Part shown: one piece after another, positions 22,963 through 34,499 of the stretch | Layout: every line of letters begins with the position of its first letter | Position numbering within the stretch: position 1 is the stretch's first letter | DNA from: Ampelomyces quisqualis | Lineage: Eukaryota; Ascomycota; Dothideomycetes; Pleosporales; Phaeosphaeriaceae | DNA: 64,000 nucleotides | Direction of reading: 5' to 3' | Assembly (NCBI GenBank): GCA_018398575.1 | Contig: JAGTXZ010000003.1 | Coordinates: forward strand, 2,232,001 to 2,296,000 | Notes under the pieces: model-generated | What the model saw: only the letters and a program-made list of their open reading frames with translations | Database searches by the model: none | Told to the model about the DNA's origin: nothing | Program-made: the position numbers and the translations under genes

Positions 22963-25900
22963 ATGTATAATGCTCCAGGCACAGGCTCGCCGAGCCAGAA
23001 CGGGACCGGGCGCAAAGACGAGCAAGATCAGTTCCGCCCGCCCGTCGCTGCCAGTCCTGCTGGCTATCAGCAAAGCGGCAGCTCTGCGGTTGGGCAAGCG
23101 TCGAAGCAATACATGGGAACGCAATACACTGCACCCGTACAGCAGGAGAGCTACTTCCCGCCACAAGCGACACCGCTCGCCCCGCCAACCTACGCTGGTG
23201 ATCAGCATGTAAACAGCATGACAGCCCAGATGGGAGCTGTCGGATTGGGTGCAGACGCGCCGGGTCAACCCAGGCACAAGAAGAAGAACAGGCACGCATA
23301 TCACAACTTGGAAGGCCCCGGCAGCAGCTCTCCAGGCATCGGTGGAATGTCTCCGGGCGTTAGCCCTGCGCCGTACATGAGCCAAAACTCACCACAAGTA
23401 GGCGGTCCGCAATGGCAGCACGAGCCTGACATCACTCCGGCCATGTCTCAGTTCCCTGCGCCAGCGAACCCGGTGTTCAGTCCGGCCAGCCAAGCTTCGC
23501 CTGCACAGTATGGAACCAGAGCACCCGCTGCGCCACATCAGACGGGAACTCCAGTAGCATCAGCGCAAGGTCGGGTCGATCCCGAGCAGATACCAAGTGT
23601 GCCGAGATCTCGAGATGCACCGGCGAAGTACTACTTAGAGAACATATATCCGACAATGGAACACCATCTGCCACCTCCCGCTACTGTTCCTTTCGTCGCG
23701 TTTGATCAAGGCAACGCTTCTCCCAAATATGCGAGATTGACCATGAACAATATTCCAATCTCGAGCCAAGCTCTTTCTGCAACTGCGCTACCCCTTGGTC
23801 TCGTGCTGCAGCCGCTGGCCTGTTTGCAAGAAGGCGAGCAGCCAATACCGGTGTTGGACTTTGGCCATGTCGGTCCGCCAAGGTGTAGCCGATGTCGAGT
23901 ATATGTCAATCCATTCATGCAATTTGTCGCTGGTGGAAGCAAGTTCGTATGCAACATGTGCACTTATCCAAATGATACTCCGGGAGAGTACTATGCGCCC
24001 ACCGACCACGCCGGTGTACGCACTGACAGGCTACAACGACCAGAGCTGATGCTCGGCACCGTCGACTTTATAGTCCCGAAAGAGTACTGGTCAAGAGAAC
24101 CTGTTGGCCTACGTTGGCTTTTCCTCATTGACGTTTCGGCTGAAGCGCTCAACCGTGGCTTCCTTGATGGATTCTGTGACGGCGTTAGGGATGCGCTATA
24201 TGGCGACTCCAATGACGAAGCAGAGGGACCCGAGATTTCGCGATTACCCAAAGGTGCCAAAGTCGGCATTGTCACCTTCGACAAGGAAATGCACTTCTAC
24301 AACCTGAGCCCGGGCCTGCAAGCTGCCCAAATGCTGGTCATGCCTGACCTCGAGGATCCATTCTTACCGTTCAGCGAAGGTCTATTTGTTGACCCCGTCG
24401 AGTCCAAACCAGTCATCACATCTCTCCTTGCACAATTACCACGCATGTTTTCGGAGCTCAAGAATCCGGAACCTGCTTTGTTACCGACTCTCCATTCGGC
24501 CTTGGCGGCTCTTGCGGCGACTGGAGGCAAGATTGTTTGCTCTCTGGCTGCACTTCCCACGTGGGGCCCAGGGCGATTGTTTCTTCGCGACGATGGCAAT
24601 GCGCATAACACAGATGTCGAGAAGAAACTGATGAAGACTGAACATCCGGGTTTCGTAAAAGTCGCCGAGAAGATGGTGCAGAGTGGCATTGGCATTGACT
24701 TCTTTATGGCGGCACCAAGCGGCGGCTATCTCGACATTGCAACAATCGGTAATCCCCCTTTCCGATCAGGATTGCGCAAATACTAATCGTGTGTAGGCCA
24801 TGTGTCAGCCATAACAGGCGGAGAAGTATTCTACTATCCCAACTTCCATTCACCACGGGACACGCTCAAGCTCTCAAAGGAGATAAAGCACACGGTCACA
24901 AGAGAGACAGGGTATCAAGCCTTGATGAAGGTTCGATGCTCGAATGGTCTGCAGGTCTCGGCCTATCATGGCAATTTCTACCATCACTCTTTTGGAGCAG
25001 ATCTTGAGTTTGGAGTGATCGATGCCGACAAAGCTATCGGGGTGTTGTTTAGCTACGATGGGAAGCTTGATCCTAAGCTCGATGCCCATTTCCAAAGCGC
25101 TTTGCTTTACACTACTGCTAGTGGAGAGCGACGAGTGCGCTGCACCAATACTGTGGCCAGTGTCAGTCCAAATACTGGAGAATGTATGAAGTTCGTGGAC
25201 CAGGACGCCGTGGTCAGCATCATTGCGAAGGAGGCCGCGGCGCGCATGACGGAAAAGAACCTCAAAGAGATAAGAGGTGCCCTGACCGAGAAGACGGTGG
25301 ACATTCTCGCCGGGTACAGGAAGAACTTTACTGGCAACAGCCCGCCTGGCCAGCTTGTCCTGCCTGAGAACTTGAAAGAGTTGGGCATGTACATTCTCGG
25401 CCTGATCAAGTCACGAGCCTTCAAGGGTGGTAAGGAGCCTACCGATCGAAGGGTACATGATATGCGTATGATCAAGTCAATGGGACCGTTGGAATTGTCT
25501 CTGTACCTCTATCCTCGGATCATCTCGATACACGACCTCGACGAGAAAGATGGCTACGCCAACGAAAAGGGACACTTGGTCATGCCAGAAATGGTTCGCG
25601 CATCCTTTTCCAAGGTTGAAGAGGGCGGCGCATACATTGTAGACAACGGCCAGATATGTCTGCTATGGCTGCACGCTCAGGTTTCGCCGAACCTCCTCGA
25701 GGATCTCTTTGGCCCGGGCTTGAACAGTCTCAAAGCACTCGACCCGTTCCAGTCGACTTTACCTGTTCTCGAAACACATTTGAACGCTCAAGTACGCAAC
25801 ATCTTGCAGTATCTGGAAGGCACACGGGCGTCCAAAGCCCTCACAATACAACTCGCACGACAAGGGTTGGACGGCGCCGAATACGAGTTTGCAAGATTAC

Positions 25901-26114
25901 TGTACGAAGACCGCAACAACGAAGCGCAAAGCTACGTGGACTGGCTGGTCCACGTGCATCGACACATACAGCTAGAGGTAAGCTAGGCCAGTGCTCCATT
26001 TGTCGAATTTTGCTAACAAACACTCAGCTCGCAGGTCAACGTAAGAAGGAAGACACGAGCGAGTCGGGCATGGGATCGAGTTTTGTTGGCCTGAGGACAC
26101 CGTACTGGGGTTAG
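22963..26114 (+). CDS. SEC24: COPII coat protein Sec24 (cargo adaptor)
   Basis: Three exons (22963-24748, 24797-25977, 26028-26114) join in phase to 1017 residues. The first intron shows a clear TACTAAT branch point. The N-terminal 220 residues are Pro/Gln/Gly/Ser-rich and disordered, as usual. A zinc finger follows with C308, C311, C330 and C333 (RCSRC, then VCNMC). The trunk domain contains YWSREPVGLRWLFLIDVS, the beta-sandwich and helical parts follow (DIATIGHVSAITGGEVFYYP, HSFGADLEFG), and the gelsolin-like end contains VDNGQICLLWLHAQVSPN. Sec24 pairs with Sec23, binds cargo export signals and forms the inner COPII coat at ER exit sites. The frame opens upstream at a TTG, but the first ATG (MYNAPGTG) is the likely start. 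The short last exon ends GLRTPYWG. Confidence 0.97.
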
Positions 26115-27270
26115 ATGGAGGTGTTGCGAGAGCGTGTTTGTATTGCATAGCGATGGGGTAACAGCGTATTTTGGGTCCATAGAGACGCACGTGGCATGAG
26201 GTAGCGCAACGAAGTATGATAGTGATGAGGCTCTTCAAGGTAGAATTACGTATTGCTCGAGTACTGTTTCCCGAGAGACAAAGGCCTGCTAATGACCACT
26301 GCCGATGACGCTACTACTGGCGCATGGACGAAGTGCTGGCGGGGTGACCAACACAGTGGTTGTGGTAGACCAAGACATTTGACGTTCAGCTACTGCATCC
26401 GTGTGACCTGAGTGACAAAGAAACGGACAAGAGAATAGGCGAGGAAAGGCTTGGTGTTGTCTTGACTTGGCTTATCTAAGCGACAAGCAATGCATAGGAC
26501 GAGCGAAGCCACTGCGCGGCCGTGTTCACGTGACCAGCGACAAGACTTCTATTTTTGTCGGTCGTGAAAAGAGTGGCGCAGCGAGTCTCGCATGGCGTGT
26601 CACGTGTGCCAGTGGAAACTTCAGCGCGGCCATATACGAGTACAGTAAGTAGGCTGCATTTTAAGTACTCCGTATCTGCCCAGGGGCCAGCAGTGCCAGC
26701 ACCGCCACCACGAATGCCTGCTGTCCTCGACTCCTGAGTTCTCGACCGTTCTCGAACCTCACCGATTCCCCTTCGATAGCTCCGCCGTCCGCCGTGTGCG
26801 CCATTCACAGACCCGGGTGCCGCGCGTCGCTGCCTAATTGGGCCCAGCAGCCGTCGCCCCTGCCTGCCCTGCACCGCCAAGGATCAAGGTTTCAGGACCA
26901 CAGCCCCAAACGGGCCAAACCTAACTGTACCTCTCCCCAGCCAGCGCCACTCCATCCTCCGTCCCTTCTCGCACCCACACTCCTGCTTCTGCGCCCGCGC
27001 CTTCGTCGTCTGTCTCTCGTTTCACCGTCGCCTGTCCTGCGACACTTCACATGCACATGGTCCTGGATTTCTGATTGAATTGTTTGCATCTCCCTCATTT
27101 CGCCTGTAACTAGCGGCTGCCCTGATTCTTAGCTTTGGACCAGGCACGAGCAAGGTTGAACCTGCGGCCTACCAACCTTTTTGATTTGCCCGTTACTCCT
27201 CCAACCACACCTTATCAACGTATTTGTACCGCTCAAGACGACCGCCCCCGGGCGAACGCCTACCACAACC
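26115..27270. promoter_or_regulatory. Intergenic region and long pyrimidine-rich leader upstream of the FLC-like gene
   Basis: About 1.15 kb between two genes on the same strand. From roughly 26,700 to 27,200 the plus strand is markedly C/T-rich (CCTCCGTCC, CTCGCACCC, CTGTCTCTC), as is common in fungal promoters and 5' leaders. A CACGTGA motif lies near 26527 and CACGTGT near 26600. No coding gene supported. Confidence 0.5.
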
Positions 27271-29585
27271 ATGAGAGCGCACACGACGTATTCGGCAATG
27301 CTCGCACCATTTATATTACTCGCATCAGCGCCGCTGGGCACCCTGGCCGCCGATGTCCTCAAGACCAACGGCTACAGCTCCTGTCTGTCAGGACCCTCGG
27401 ACATCAAGGTCAACAGGCTGGACATCGAATTCGATCGCAGTTCCAAGAAGATTGTCTTTGACGTTTCCGGCACCAATGAAAAGGAGCAGAACGTCATGGC
27501 AAAACTCATTGTGAACGCCTACGGCAAGGAGGTTTACAAGCAGGCATTTGATCCTTGTGACGACAAGACCAAGGTCGATCAACTGTGTCCAGGTACGTCG
27601 GCAAATGTGCATCTCGACATTCTAGACTAACATGTGCAGTGCCTAAGGGAACCTTTGGCGCAAAGGGCGAGCAGACCATTGACGAGAAATACTTGGCCAG
27701 TATCCCTGCGATTGCCTTCACTGTCCCTGACATCGACAGCCAGGCAACAATGCAGCTCACAGCGAAAGAGGGAGGCCAAGATCTTGCATGCATTACTTCA
27801 CAAGTTACCAACGGCAAGTCGCTTTCAACCACAGGCGTGCAATACGTCGCAGCTGGTATCGCGGGTGCTGCTCTCCTGCTCACTGGTGCTTCTGCTTTTG
27901 CAAGTGCAGGCACCACTGGTGCCGCTACCTCTAGTCCCACGTTTGGCGATGTCATTGGTTGGTTCCAGGCCATGGCCCTGAACGGCATGATGAGCGCCGA
28001 TGTCCCTGGAGTCTACCGTAGTTGGTCCAAGAACTTCGCCTTCAGCACTGGTCTGATCGAGTGGGATACCATGCAGAAGTCGATCGACAGCTTTCGTGAA
28101 AAGACGGGTGGCAACCTCACAGAGAACAACGTTGGGTATCTCAAGAACGCTACTCTCGTCCACGTCGACCAGAAAATCTCGTTGACCAAGCGCGCCCTCT
28201 TGTTTGCTCGCGATGAGCTCAACACCAACCTTAATGGCAACGGCACCGAGGCAGGCGAAGACGATAGCAAGGTAGTTCACATGGTCAAGGGCATCCAGGG
28301 CTTCGTTGAGGAATACACCATCCCCGACGGTAACGCCTTCATGACGGTCCTCCTCGTGTTTGCCATTGTCATTGCGGCCATTACCGTCGGCATCCTACTC
28401 TTCAAGGTCATTCTCGAAACCTGGGCTCTTTTCGGCAGCTTCCCCATGCGTCTGACTAGCTTCCGCAAGCGATACTGGTGGACTCTGGCGAAGACAATCA
28501 CTAATCTGGTCCTTCTCCTCTACGGTGTCTGGGTTCTCTACTGTGTGTACCAATTCAAAAATGGAGACTCTTGGGCCGCAAAAACACTTGCCGGTGTGAC
28601 TTTGGCCGCCTTCACCGGTATTCTGTCATTTTTCACCTGGAAGATCTGGAGCATTGCCCACAAGTTCAAGAAGCTTGAAGGCAGCTCGGAAGCACTCTAC
28701 GACGACAAGGAAGTCTGGCGCAAGTACAGCATGTTCTACGAGAATTACAAGAAGAGCTACTGGTGGTTATTTATCCCAGCCATCATCTACATGTTCGCTC
28801 GTGGATGTGTCATCGCTGGAGCAGATGGTCATGGTCTTGCTCAGGCCGCTGGTCAACTTATTGTCGAGGCCCTTCTCCTCGTCGTTCTCCTGTGGTCTCG
28901 CCCTTACTCTCTCAAGTCTGGAAACTGGATCAACATCGTAATTCAGGTCGTCCGAGTGCTTTCTGTGATATGCATCTTGGTCTTTGTTGAAGAGCTTGGT
29001 GTTTCTCAGACCACCAAGACTGTTACTGGTCTTGTTCTGGTCGTCGTCCAGGCTTCTTTAACTGGTGTCCTCGCCATCCTGATCGCTGTCAATGCTATTA
29101 TAATATGCTGCAAGGAGAACCCTCATCGCAAGAAGAGAAAGGAGGCTGGTGAGTTGTACGATCTCTATCATGCACGGCTACGGACTAACAACATCCCAGA
29201 GAAAGCTCGTGACATGGACAACCTTACACCTCTCGATGCGCGCAACTCTCTCCTCATGGAACCGCAAGAACACAACAACAAGCGCAACTCGTTTCCCGTT
29301 CCCTTCGGACCACGTGCTGATGGTTATGATCAAGTTCCTCTCTCTGAACAAAATACCGCCTACACTGGAGCGAACGCCGATGCATACCACGGTGATCGAG
29401 GCGTGCTCCTCGCCGATGCCTCCACATTCGGCAGAATGCCATCGCACACCCGCAGCATAAGCAGTGGTCGAGATGATGGTGCAGCTCGATTTCAAGACCC
29501 GGTATCTATGGGCTACCAGCCAACGGCCTACACGTCCAATGCCCCATGGCAACCTCAACGAGGCGGTGGAGGTCACGCATATTAG
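27271..29585 (+). CDS. FLC/TRP-like membrane protein (ML-like domain plus TRP domain)
   Basis: Two exons (27271-27592, 27640-29585) join in phase to 755 residues. A signal peptide (MRAHTTYSAMLAPFILLASA) precedes an extracellular/lumenal ML-like domain (about 28-180) with Cys-containing KTNGYSSCLSG, DIEFDRSSKKIVFDVSG and the Cys pair in FDPCDDKTKVDQLCP. A TRP-type membrane region with about nine helices covers about 190-560; it includes SWSKNFAFSTGLIEW, SFPMRLTSFRKRYWW and IPAIIYMFARGCVI. The cytosolic tail is hydrophilic with Ser/Gly/Gln-rich stretches and ends RGGGGHAY. Yeast Flc proteins and fission yeast Pkd2 belong here, with roles in calcium homeostasis, FAD import into the ER and wall integrity; which of these applies cannot be read from the sequence. 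Confidence in the family is high. Confidence 0.93.
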
Positions 29586-30159
29586 AAAAGCCAACCCACA
29601 ATATTATCATTATCTTGAATGCGACCGCTGGCTTGTGTATATGGCTTGTTTTCATCTGTTCTCTTCTCTCAGCATGGCGGCACATCCATTCATCTGTCTT
29701 GTATCTAGACGGCAGCTCTCTTGCATATACTCGTATCTCTTTTCATACAAAGCGGCGGCGATGACAGCCGACTTGAACAAAGCACATATAGCATAATGCC
29801 AGCCTCGACGACGCGCGTCCGCTGCTCTCTAACGAGTCTTTGCTTGGTGTTGGTGGTGTTGTTGAAGATTGAGATACCAAAGTTGGTTGTAATCAATTGA
29901 ATGCGGCAGCTTGAAGGCACGCTGCAAAAATATAGCATCCATTCTGTTCGAATGGACAAGGCAAGGGATGGCGGGAAAGGAGGTAGATACCAGCACAAGT
30001 CGTGGAACAAATGGTTCAAAATAGATCCAATAAACACCCCACTATTTGTGCGGTCATCCTTCGCTCCAATGTTGAACTTTTGATCGGAACAAAGATTGAC
30101 GAATACCTTATGGACTTTGTTTGTTTGGTTGCTACTGTAGGTATGCCATGCAACGACCC
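29586..30159. other. 3' flank of the FLC-like gene up to the mobile-element boundary
   Basis: Normal-composition DNA (TCA, CCA, TGG and TGA all present) with no supported gene. It ends directly at the 15-base repeat that marks the insertion site. Confidence 0.6.
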
Positions 30160-30174
30160 GCCGTATCAAACTAC
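30160..30174 (+). repeat. Left 15-base target-site duplication of the LINE
   Basis: GCCGTATCAAACTAC, identical to 62741-62755. The bases beyond differ on both sides, as expected for a duplicated target. Confidence 0.85.
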
Positions 30175-30299
30175 ATAATTGCTCACTGAACACCAACTTT
30201 TGTAAAATTTAGGACCCTTGAATTCTGACCCAATTTTAACACTAAACTGTAGCCACAGGCTTTCTCTTTCTCTCTATCGCTTGCATCTGCCCTTTAGAC

Positions 30300-31231
30300 C
30301 GCTGCTACTGCTGTAGTTAAAGATAGTAGATGTGACGCCTTAGAGGGGAACACCCCCCTAGGACAACAACAACAACACTAGGCCCCCTAACCTAGAATTA
30401 CCTAGCTAGGGAAACCTACGCTCCTTAAGGAGAGTTTAGCAACTACCTAATAGCCTGCTACTGCCTTTAATCCTCTCTATTAGTAGAGGAGTAAACACTA
30501 CAACAGCTACTAAGGCTATTACTTAGTAGTTTAACGCTATTAAGAACGCTACAAAAACCTATTACTAAGTAGTTAAGACTTTTGCAGACGCTCTAGATAA
30601 CTGTGTAGAAGCCTTTACTAATGCAGCAAAAGCTACAATTGCTTAGAACTTTTGCAAGCAGGTTATTACTACTCTTACTAGCTTTCTAAGCCTATATACC
30701 TTACCTACACCTAATAGCCCTAGAAGGCGCGCCTACTTCTCTAATATGTTTGCATACAAAACTAACACATCTATATACTCTTAGAGGTCCTAGGCAGACG
30801 TAGCTAGACGCCCTGCTTTCTAGAACCCCTCTCCTCTAAATAACAATCTAAATAACTTAACAACTACTAAGATACTTAGAAGTAATTACGCTCTAAGCAG
30901 AATAGTACTACTCTAATTAGGCACGCCAAAACCTAATAAGCGCATCCTAATAGTTACCTAGGGGACAACACAAAGTATAAGGCTAAAGCCTTTTACAGTT
31001 AGAACAGCTATTGCAGGATATATTAATAGGGTTACGCTTACGCATATCTCTACTATAACTCTTACAAAGACTAGATAGGCTGTAACGCCTGCTAATAATA
31101 AAATTTAAGACCTACTTATATAGGATAATAACAAGGAGCAAATACTACAAGCTATTAGAGGATATTCTGCTAGACTTCTCTAGGTCTGGTACAACTACGC
31201 TGTTTAGGGAGTACAAAGCTTATACACAGAT
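30300..31231 (+). pseudogene. 5' part of LINE ORF1 (gag-like), RIP-damaged
   Basis: AT-rich mutated sequence between the LINE 5' end and the gypsy insertion. By position it should encode the N-terminal part of the ORF1 RNA-binding protein whose zinc knuckles reappear at 57.8-58.0 kb. I could not follow one clean frame through it. Confidence 0.5.
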
Positions 31232-31236
31232 CTAAT
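31232..31236 (+). repeat. Left 5-base target duplication of the gypsy element
   Basis: CTAAT directly before the left LTR; the same five bases follow the right LTR at 57579-57583. Confidence 0.9.
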
Positions 31237-31535
31237 TGTAACAACGCAGGTAGGTACAGCTATTAGAATTAAATTAGATACGTATTAGAGGCATATAGGA
31301 GTGCGTGTTGTATTAGAGATTCTAGATTAGCTATACACCTATAGGTCTTGTACAGAAGAACAAGAGAAACTTGTCTTCTATCTATACTATAGGCTTATAT
31401 TTATAGTAGGCGTAGTAGCTGAGTTAGAGCGCTGTTAGAGCGCTTTTAGTTCTAATCTGCTAGCTTCCTACATAATCTGTTACTAAGCCTTTATAAGGTA
31501 TTAGATATAACATGTGTTTGCATGTGCTTGTTACA
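31237..31535 (-). repeat. Left LTR (3' LTR of the minus-strand gypsy), 299 bases
   Basis: Begins TGTAACAACGCAGG and ends TGCTTGTTACA, with a TGTAAC/GTTACA terminal inverted pair. It aligns over its full length with 57280-57578, differing at about 11 positions. Most differences are transitions in which this copy carries the mutated base. Confidence 0.95.
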
Positions 31536-31858
31536 TTACTCTCTTTCTTGAAATTGATAGTCCTTATTAATTAGGTCTATATTAGTGTTGTTTCAGATAC
31601 CTCTCCAAATTACTATAAACTCTTATTTACCTTAAGTTTATTTTGTAATAACGTAATATAGCTGTTTGTTATTGTTTTAATTAGCGCGCTAGCGCGTTTA
31701 ACGTTCTTAACTTTACCTTAAGCTTTTTAAGCATATATACAAGGCTAGCTGTCTAGTATACTACTTTTCTATACTCTCTTCCTTACGTTTGTATACCTAA
31801 AGCTATCTAAGCCTTATCCTTTCTTAATTACTAGCTAACTGTATAGTAGATACACACA

Positions 31859-32570
31859 ATGCCTATTCCTGTCTCTTCTAGAGCTTATCCTCTAGCCTAT
31901 TAGGTTGTTTGCCTGCAGGCTGCAAGGGCTTTTGCCTGCAGCTATTTTAATATTAAGTTTAGATTCTATTTAGATGTGTCTAAGAAGTGTGCTTATTGCA
32001 CACTCTTAAATAAGAAGTGTTGCCTAGTTCCTCTATATGCAGGCTAAGAGTATAATAGCCTTTCTAAGGCTCTTAACTGCAGGTTTACTGCCTTAGGTAG
32101 AGACAAGTCTAATAAGGTAGTGTTAGAGTAGGAGGCTGCTGTTAAGGAGGTAGCGTTTTAGTTAGCTACTATTGTGCAAGTAAGCACTGCATAAGTAGCT
32201 AATATAAACAACGCTAACTTATTAGTTAGCGCTTATTACTAGAGAAAGGAGCTAGCTAAGAAGGTTAGGGTAATAGCCAAAGAGGTTAGGTTGCTTAGAA
32301 GAAGCACAGCTAGGTTAACTAGTGTAGTTGCTTAGCTAGTAGATATTATAATAGCATTAAGGGCTAATTAGTTAGCAGAGTAAAAGAAGGCGCAGAAGGC
32401 AGCGCAAGAGGCTAGTACTTGCAGTAAGTAGGGCTAGAACAGAAGACTACTAGGTAGTGCGTTAGTGTCTGCACCTAGAGATTTAGACAATTAAGAACGT
32501 CCTACTAGTAGCAACAACAGTCTGCTGTTAGATCTAATAGAAGAGTAAGACTTCTATTGTTAATAGCTGT
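31859..32570 (+). pseudogene. Extra reading frame antisense to gypsy pol, between chromodomain and LTR
   Basis: A coherent plus-strand frame starts MPIPVSSRAYPLAY and continues for about 235 codons, interrupted only by TAG/TAA of the RIP type. It contains a Cys cluster (KKCAYCTLLNKKCCLVP) and then a long charged helical region (RKELAKKVRVIAKEVRLLRR) that looks like a coiled coil. It runs opposite to gag-pol in the gypsy 3' region. I do not recognise the family. The Cys pattern resembles small zinc-binding or gag-like fungal proteins. Confidence 0.5.
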
Positions 32571-32689
32571 TACCTACTAGTATAGTAGTTGCAATATTAA
32601 GTTTAATTTCCCTAATATAATTGTCTTGCAATGCTGTAAAATCTTTAACTCTTTTTTTCTATGCTGTAATCTATTTAGCTAACGCTTGT

Positions 32690-34041
32690 AAAGGTCCTAG
32701 CTGTTTTAGATAGTGTTTATAGAACGCTTGCAACATATATAGAGCGCCTATAAAGTTTAAAGCATTATACTAGGTAGGGTTAGGATTATAGCCTACCTAT
32801 TTTACATAATACTTTAGAATAGAGCAGTATAGCTTGCTAGCTAGGATCTCTTTAACTTCCTATTCTTTAACGCCTTAAATTAGGATGCTAGATAGGTTTA
32901 AGCTTAGCTAACTAGCTAGAAGGTTGTTAGGGTTCTTGCAGAGGACATCTAGAGCAAACACGTTATAGATCTTAGATCTTGCAGGTAGCTTTAGTTGAAA
33001 TAAATAGCTAACTTGTTCTAGGACTTTAAAGAAGCCTTCCTACAATTCAGCAAGTTTGCAACTTAGGCAGGTAACAGATAGGTTTTAGGTTAAGAGGTAA
33101 ACCTTGTTACTTACTGCCTAATTAACAGGTTAACAATATTTGTTTACTTTAGCAGCTATTTATTGCTGCGCCTTCTCTATATTGTCTTTAGCTGTGCGCT
33201 AAGCTTTATGCATGCAAGTAGCTAAGCTTAAGGCATTCTTAACGTTTACATCTTTGTGTTTCAAAGAAGATAATACCTAATCCTAGCTCTATTGTAGTTT
33301 AGATCTAAACAGAAGCTAGTATAGTGCTATACTAATTGCAGAGTGCAGCAGTGTAGCTTAAGCTTAATTAATTATTAGCAAGAGGTTACTTTAGTTGTCC
33401 TAGTAGTAGAATACAAAGAGCCTTAATTGTTAATTAATATACTTGTTTATAATCTTAGTTTGTCTATTAGTTTATTTATAGTAGGCTATAGAAAGCTTAA
33501 TTTGCACGCCTAGGATCTTGCAGAACTTAGACTAGAATTAAGATACAAACTAGGGGCTGTAGTTAGACACTATGCTTTTAGGCGTGTAGCCAAATTAGTA
33601 TACCTATTAGATAAACAAATAAGCTATTTCCTAGGCGTTAATAGTCTTGCAACACAGGATAGAGATAGCTTGCTTTAATAGGCAATTAATAATAACTATA
33701 ATTTAATTATAGCTATACTAATTAGTTAAGAATGTTTTAAAATCTATACATAAATACTGCATAGGCCTGTTAGGAATTAGTAACAGATAGAGGAACCCTT
33801 AGGATTAGAGCTGTCTTAGATAGGATCTTTAACAAGAAACGCAGTTTTGTACATAGCGTTTGCATATAGCCTCTATGCCTTTCTAGTAGTATTGCTAAGC
33901 CAAGAGCTAATACGTCTTTATAGCGCTTAGGTAGGCAGTAGATACCTAATTGTAAGCTTCTCTAATTAGTTAGGTGCATAAAGAGGAATTTCTAGGTACA
34001 CATAGGCGTAAGTAATACAGTAGTAGTTTTTCTTAGACATA
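32690..34041 (-). pseudogene. Gypsy integrase and chromodomain, RIP-damaged
   Basis: On the minus strand the zinc-binding start of integrase is readable (KRYVQNCVSC, then a GFL segment and NRPMQYLCIDFKTF). The catalytic core follows with an AYLFI segment and the motif FGYTPKSIVSNYSP near 33,560. In intact relatives this last motif reads FGxPxSIVSDRGP, so the catalytic Asp is lost. Near 32,758-32,810 a chromodomain-like segment reads YYVK, stop, VGYNPNPT, stop, YNALNFIGA, where the two stops stand for the Trp residues of the domain. The piece ends exactly at the 19.2-kb insert. Confidence 0.85.
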
Positions 34042-34054
34042 ATTGTTAGGAAAA
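34042..34054 (+). repeat. Left terminal inverted repeat of the 19.2-kb insert
   Basis: ATTGTTAGGAAAA. The reverse complement of 53277-53289 is ATTGTTAGAAAAA, identical at 12 of 13 positions, and the one difference is the G/A type expected from RIP. Confidence 0.7.
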
Positions 34055-34499
34055 CACAACGTTAGCAACATCTGCAATATTGGCGACACTGTTAACACAA
34101 CTGTACTGCTAGCTACTAGATAGTTCTTAACTATGCTCTGCTGTGCTAAGCAACAACAGCAATGCCTAGCATACTATTATTAGCAGCCTAGTTTGTAGAA
34201 CCTTTTTGCAAAATAGTTTGTAGTTTTTATGTTTAACATAGCTTTGCACTGTCTGCACAACTATGTCGCTAGTTAGCAGCCTATCTTTAACTGTGCCTAA
34301 CTATAGTTTAAGTCTAAGGCAATTCCTTTAATAGCGCTATTACTTAGTTTAGGTTTTGCTGTAAATCTACACTATTCTTGCGCTTTAAATTAATTTTGCG
34401 TTACATCTACGTATATACTTCTTTTGCAATACTTTTTGTATTCTTGTGCTTCTAGGACTAGGCTACGTATCTACTTAAGCGTTTTTTATCCTACAGCTT

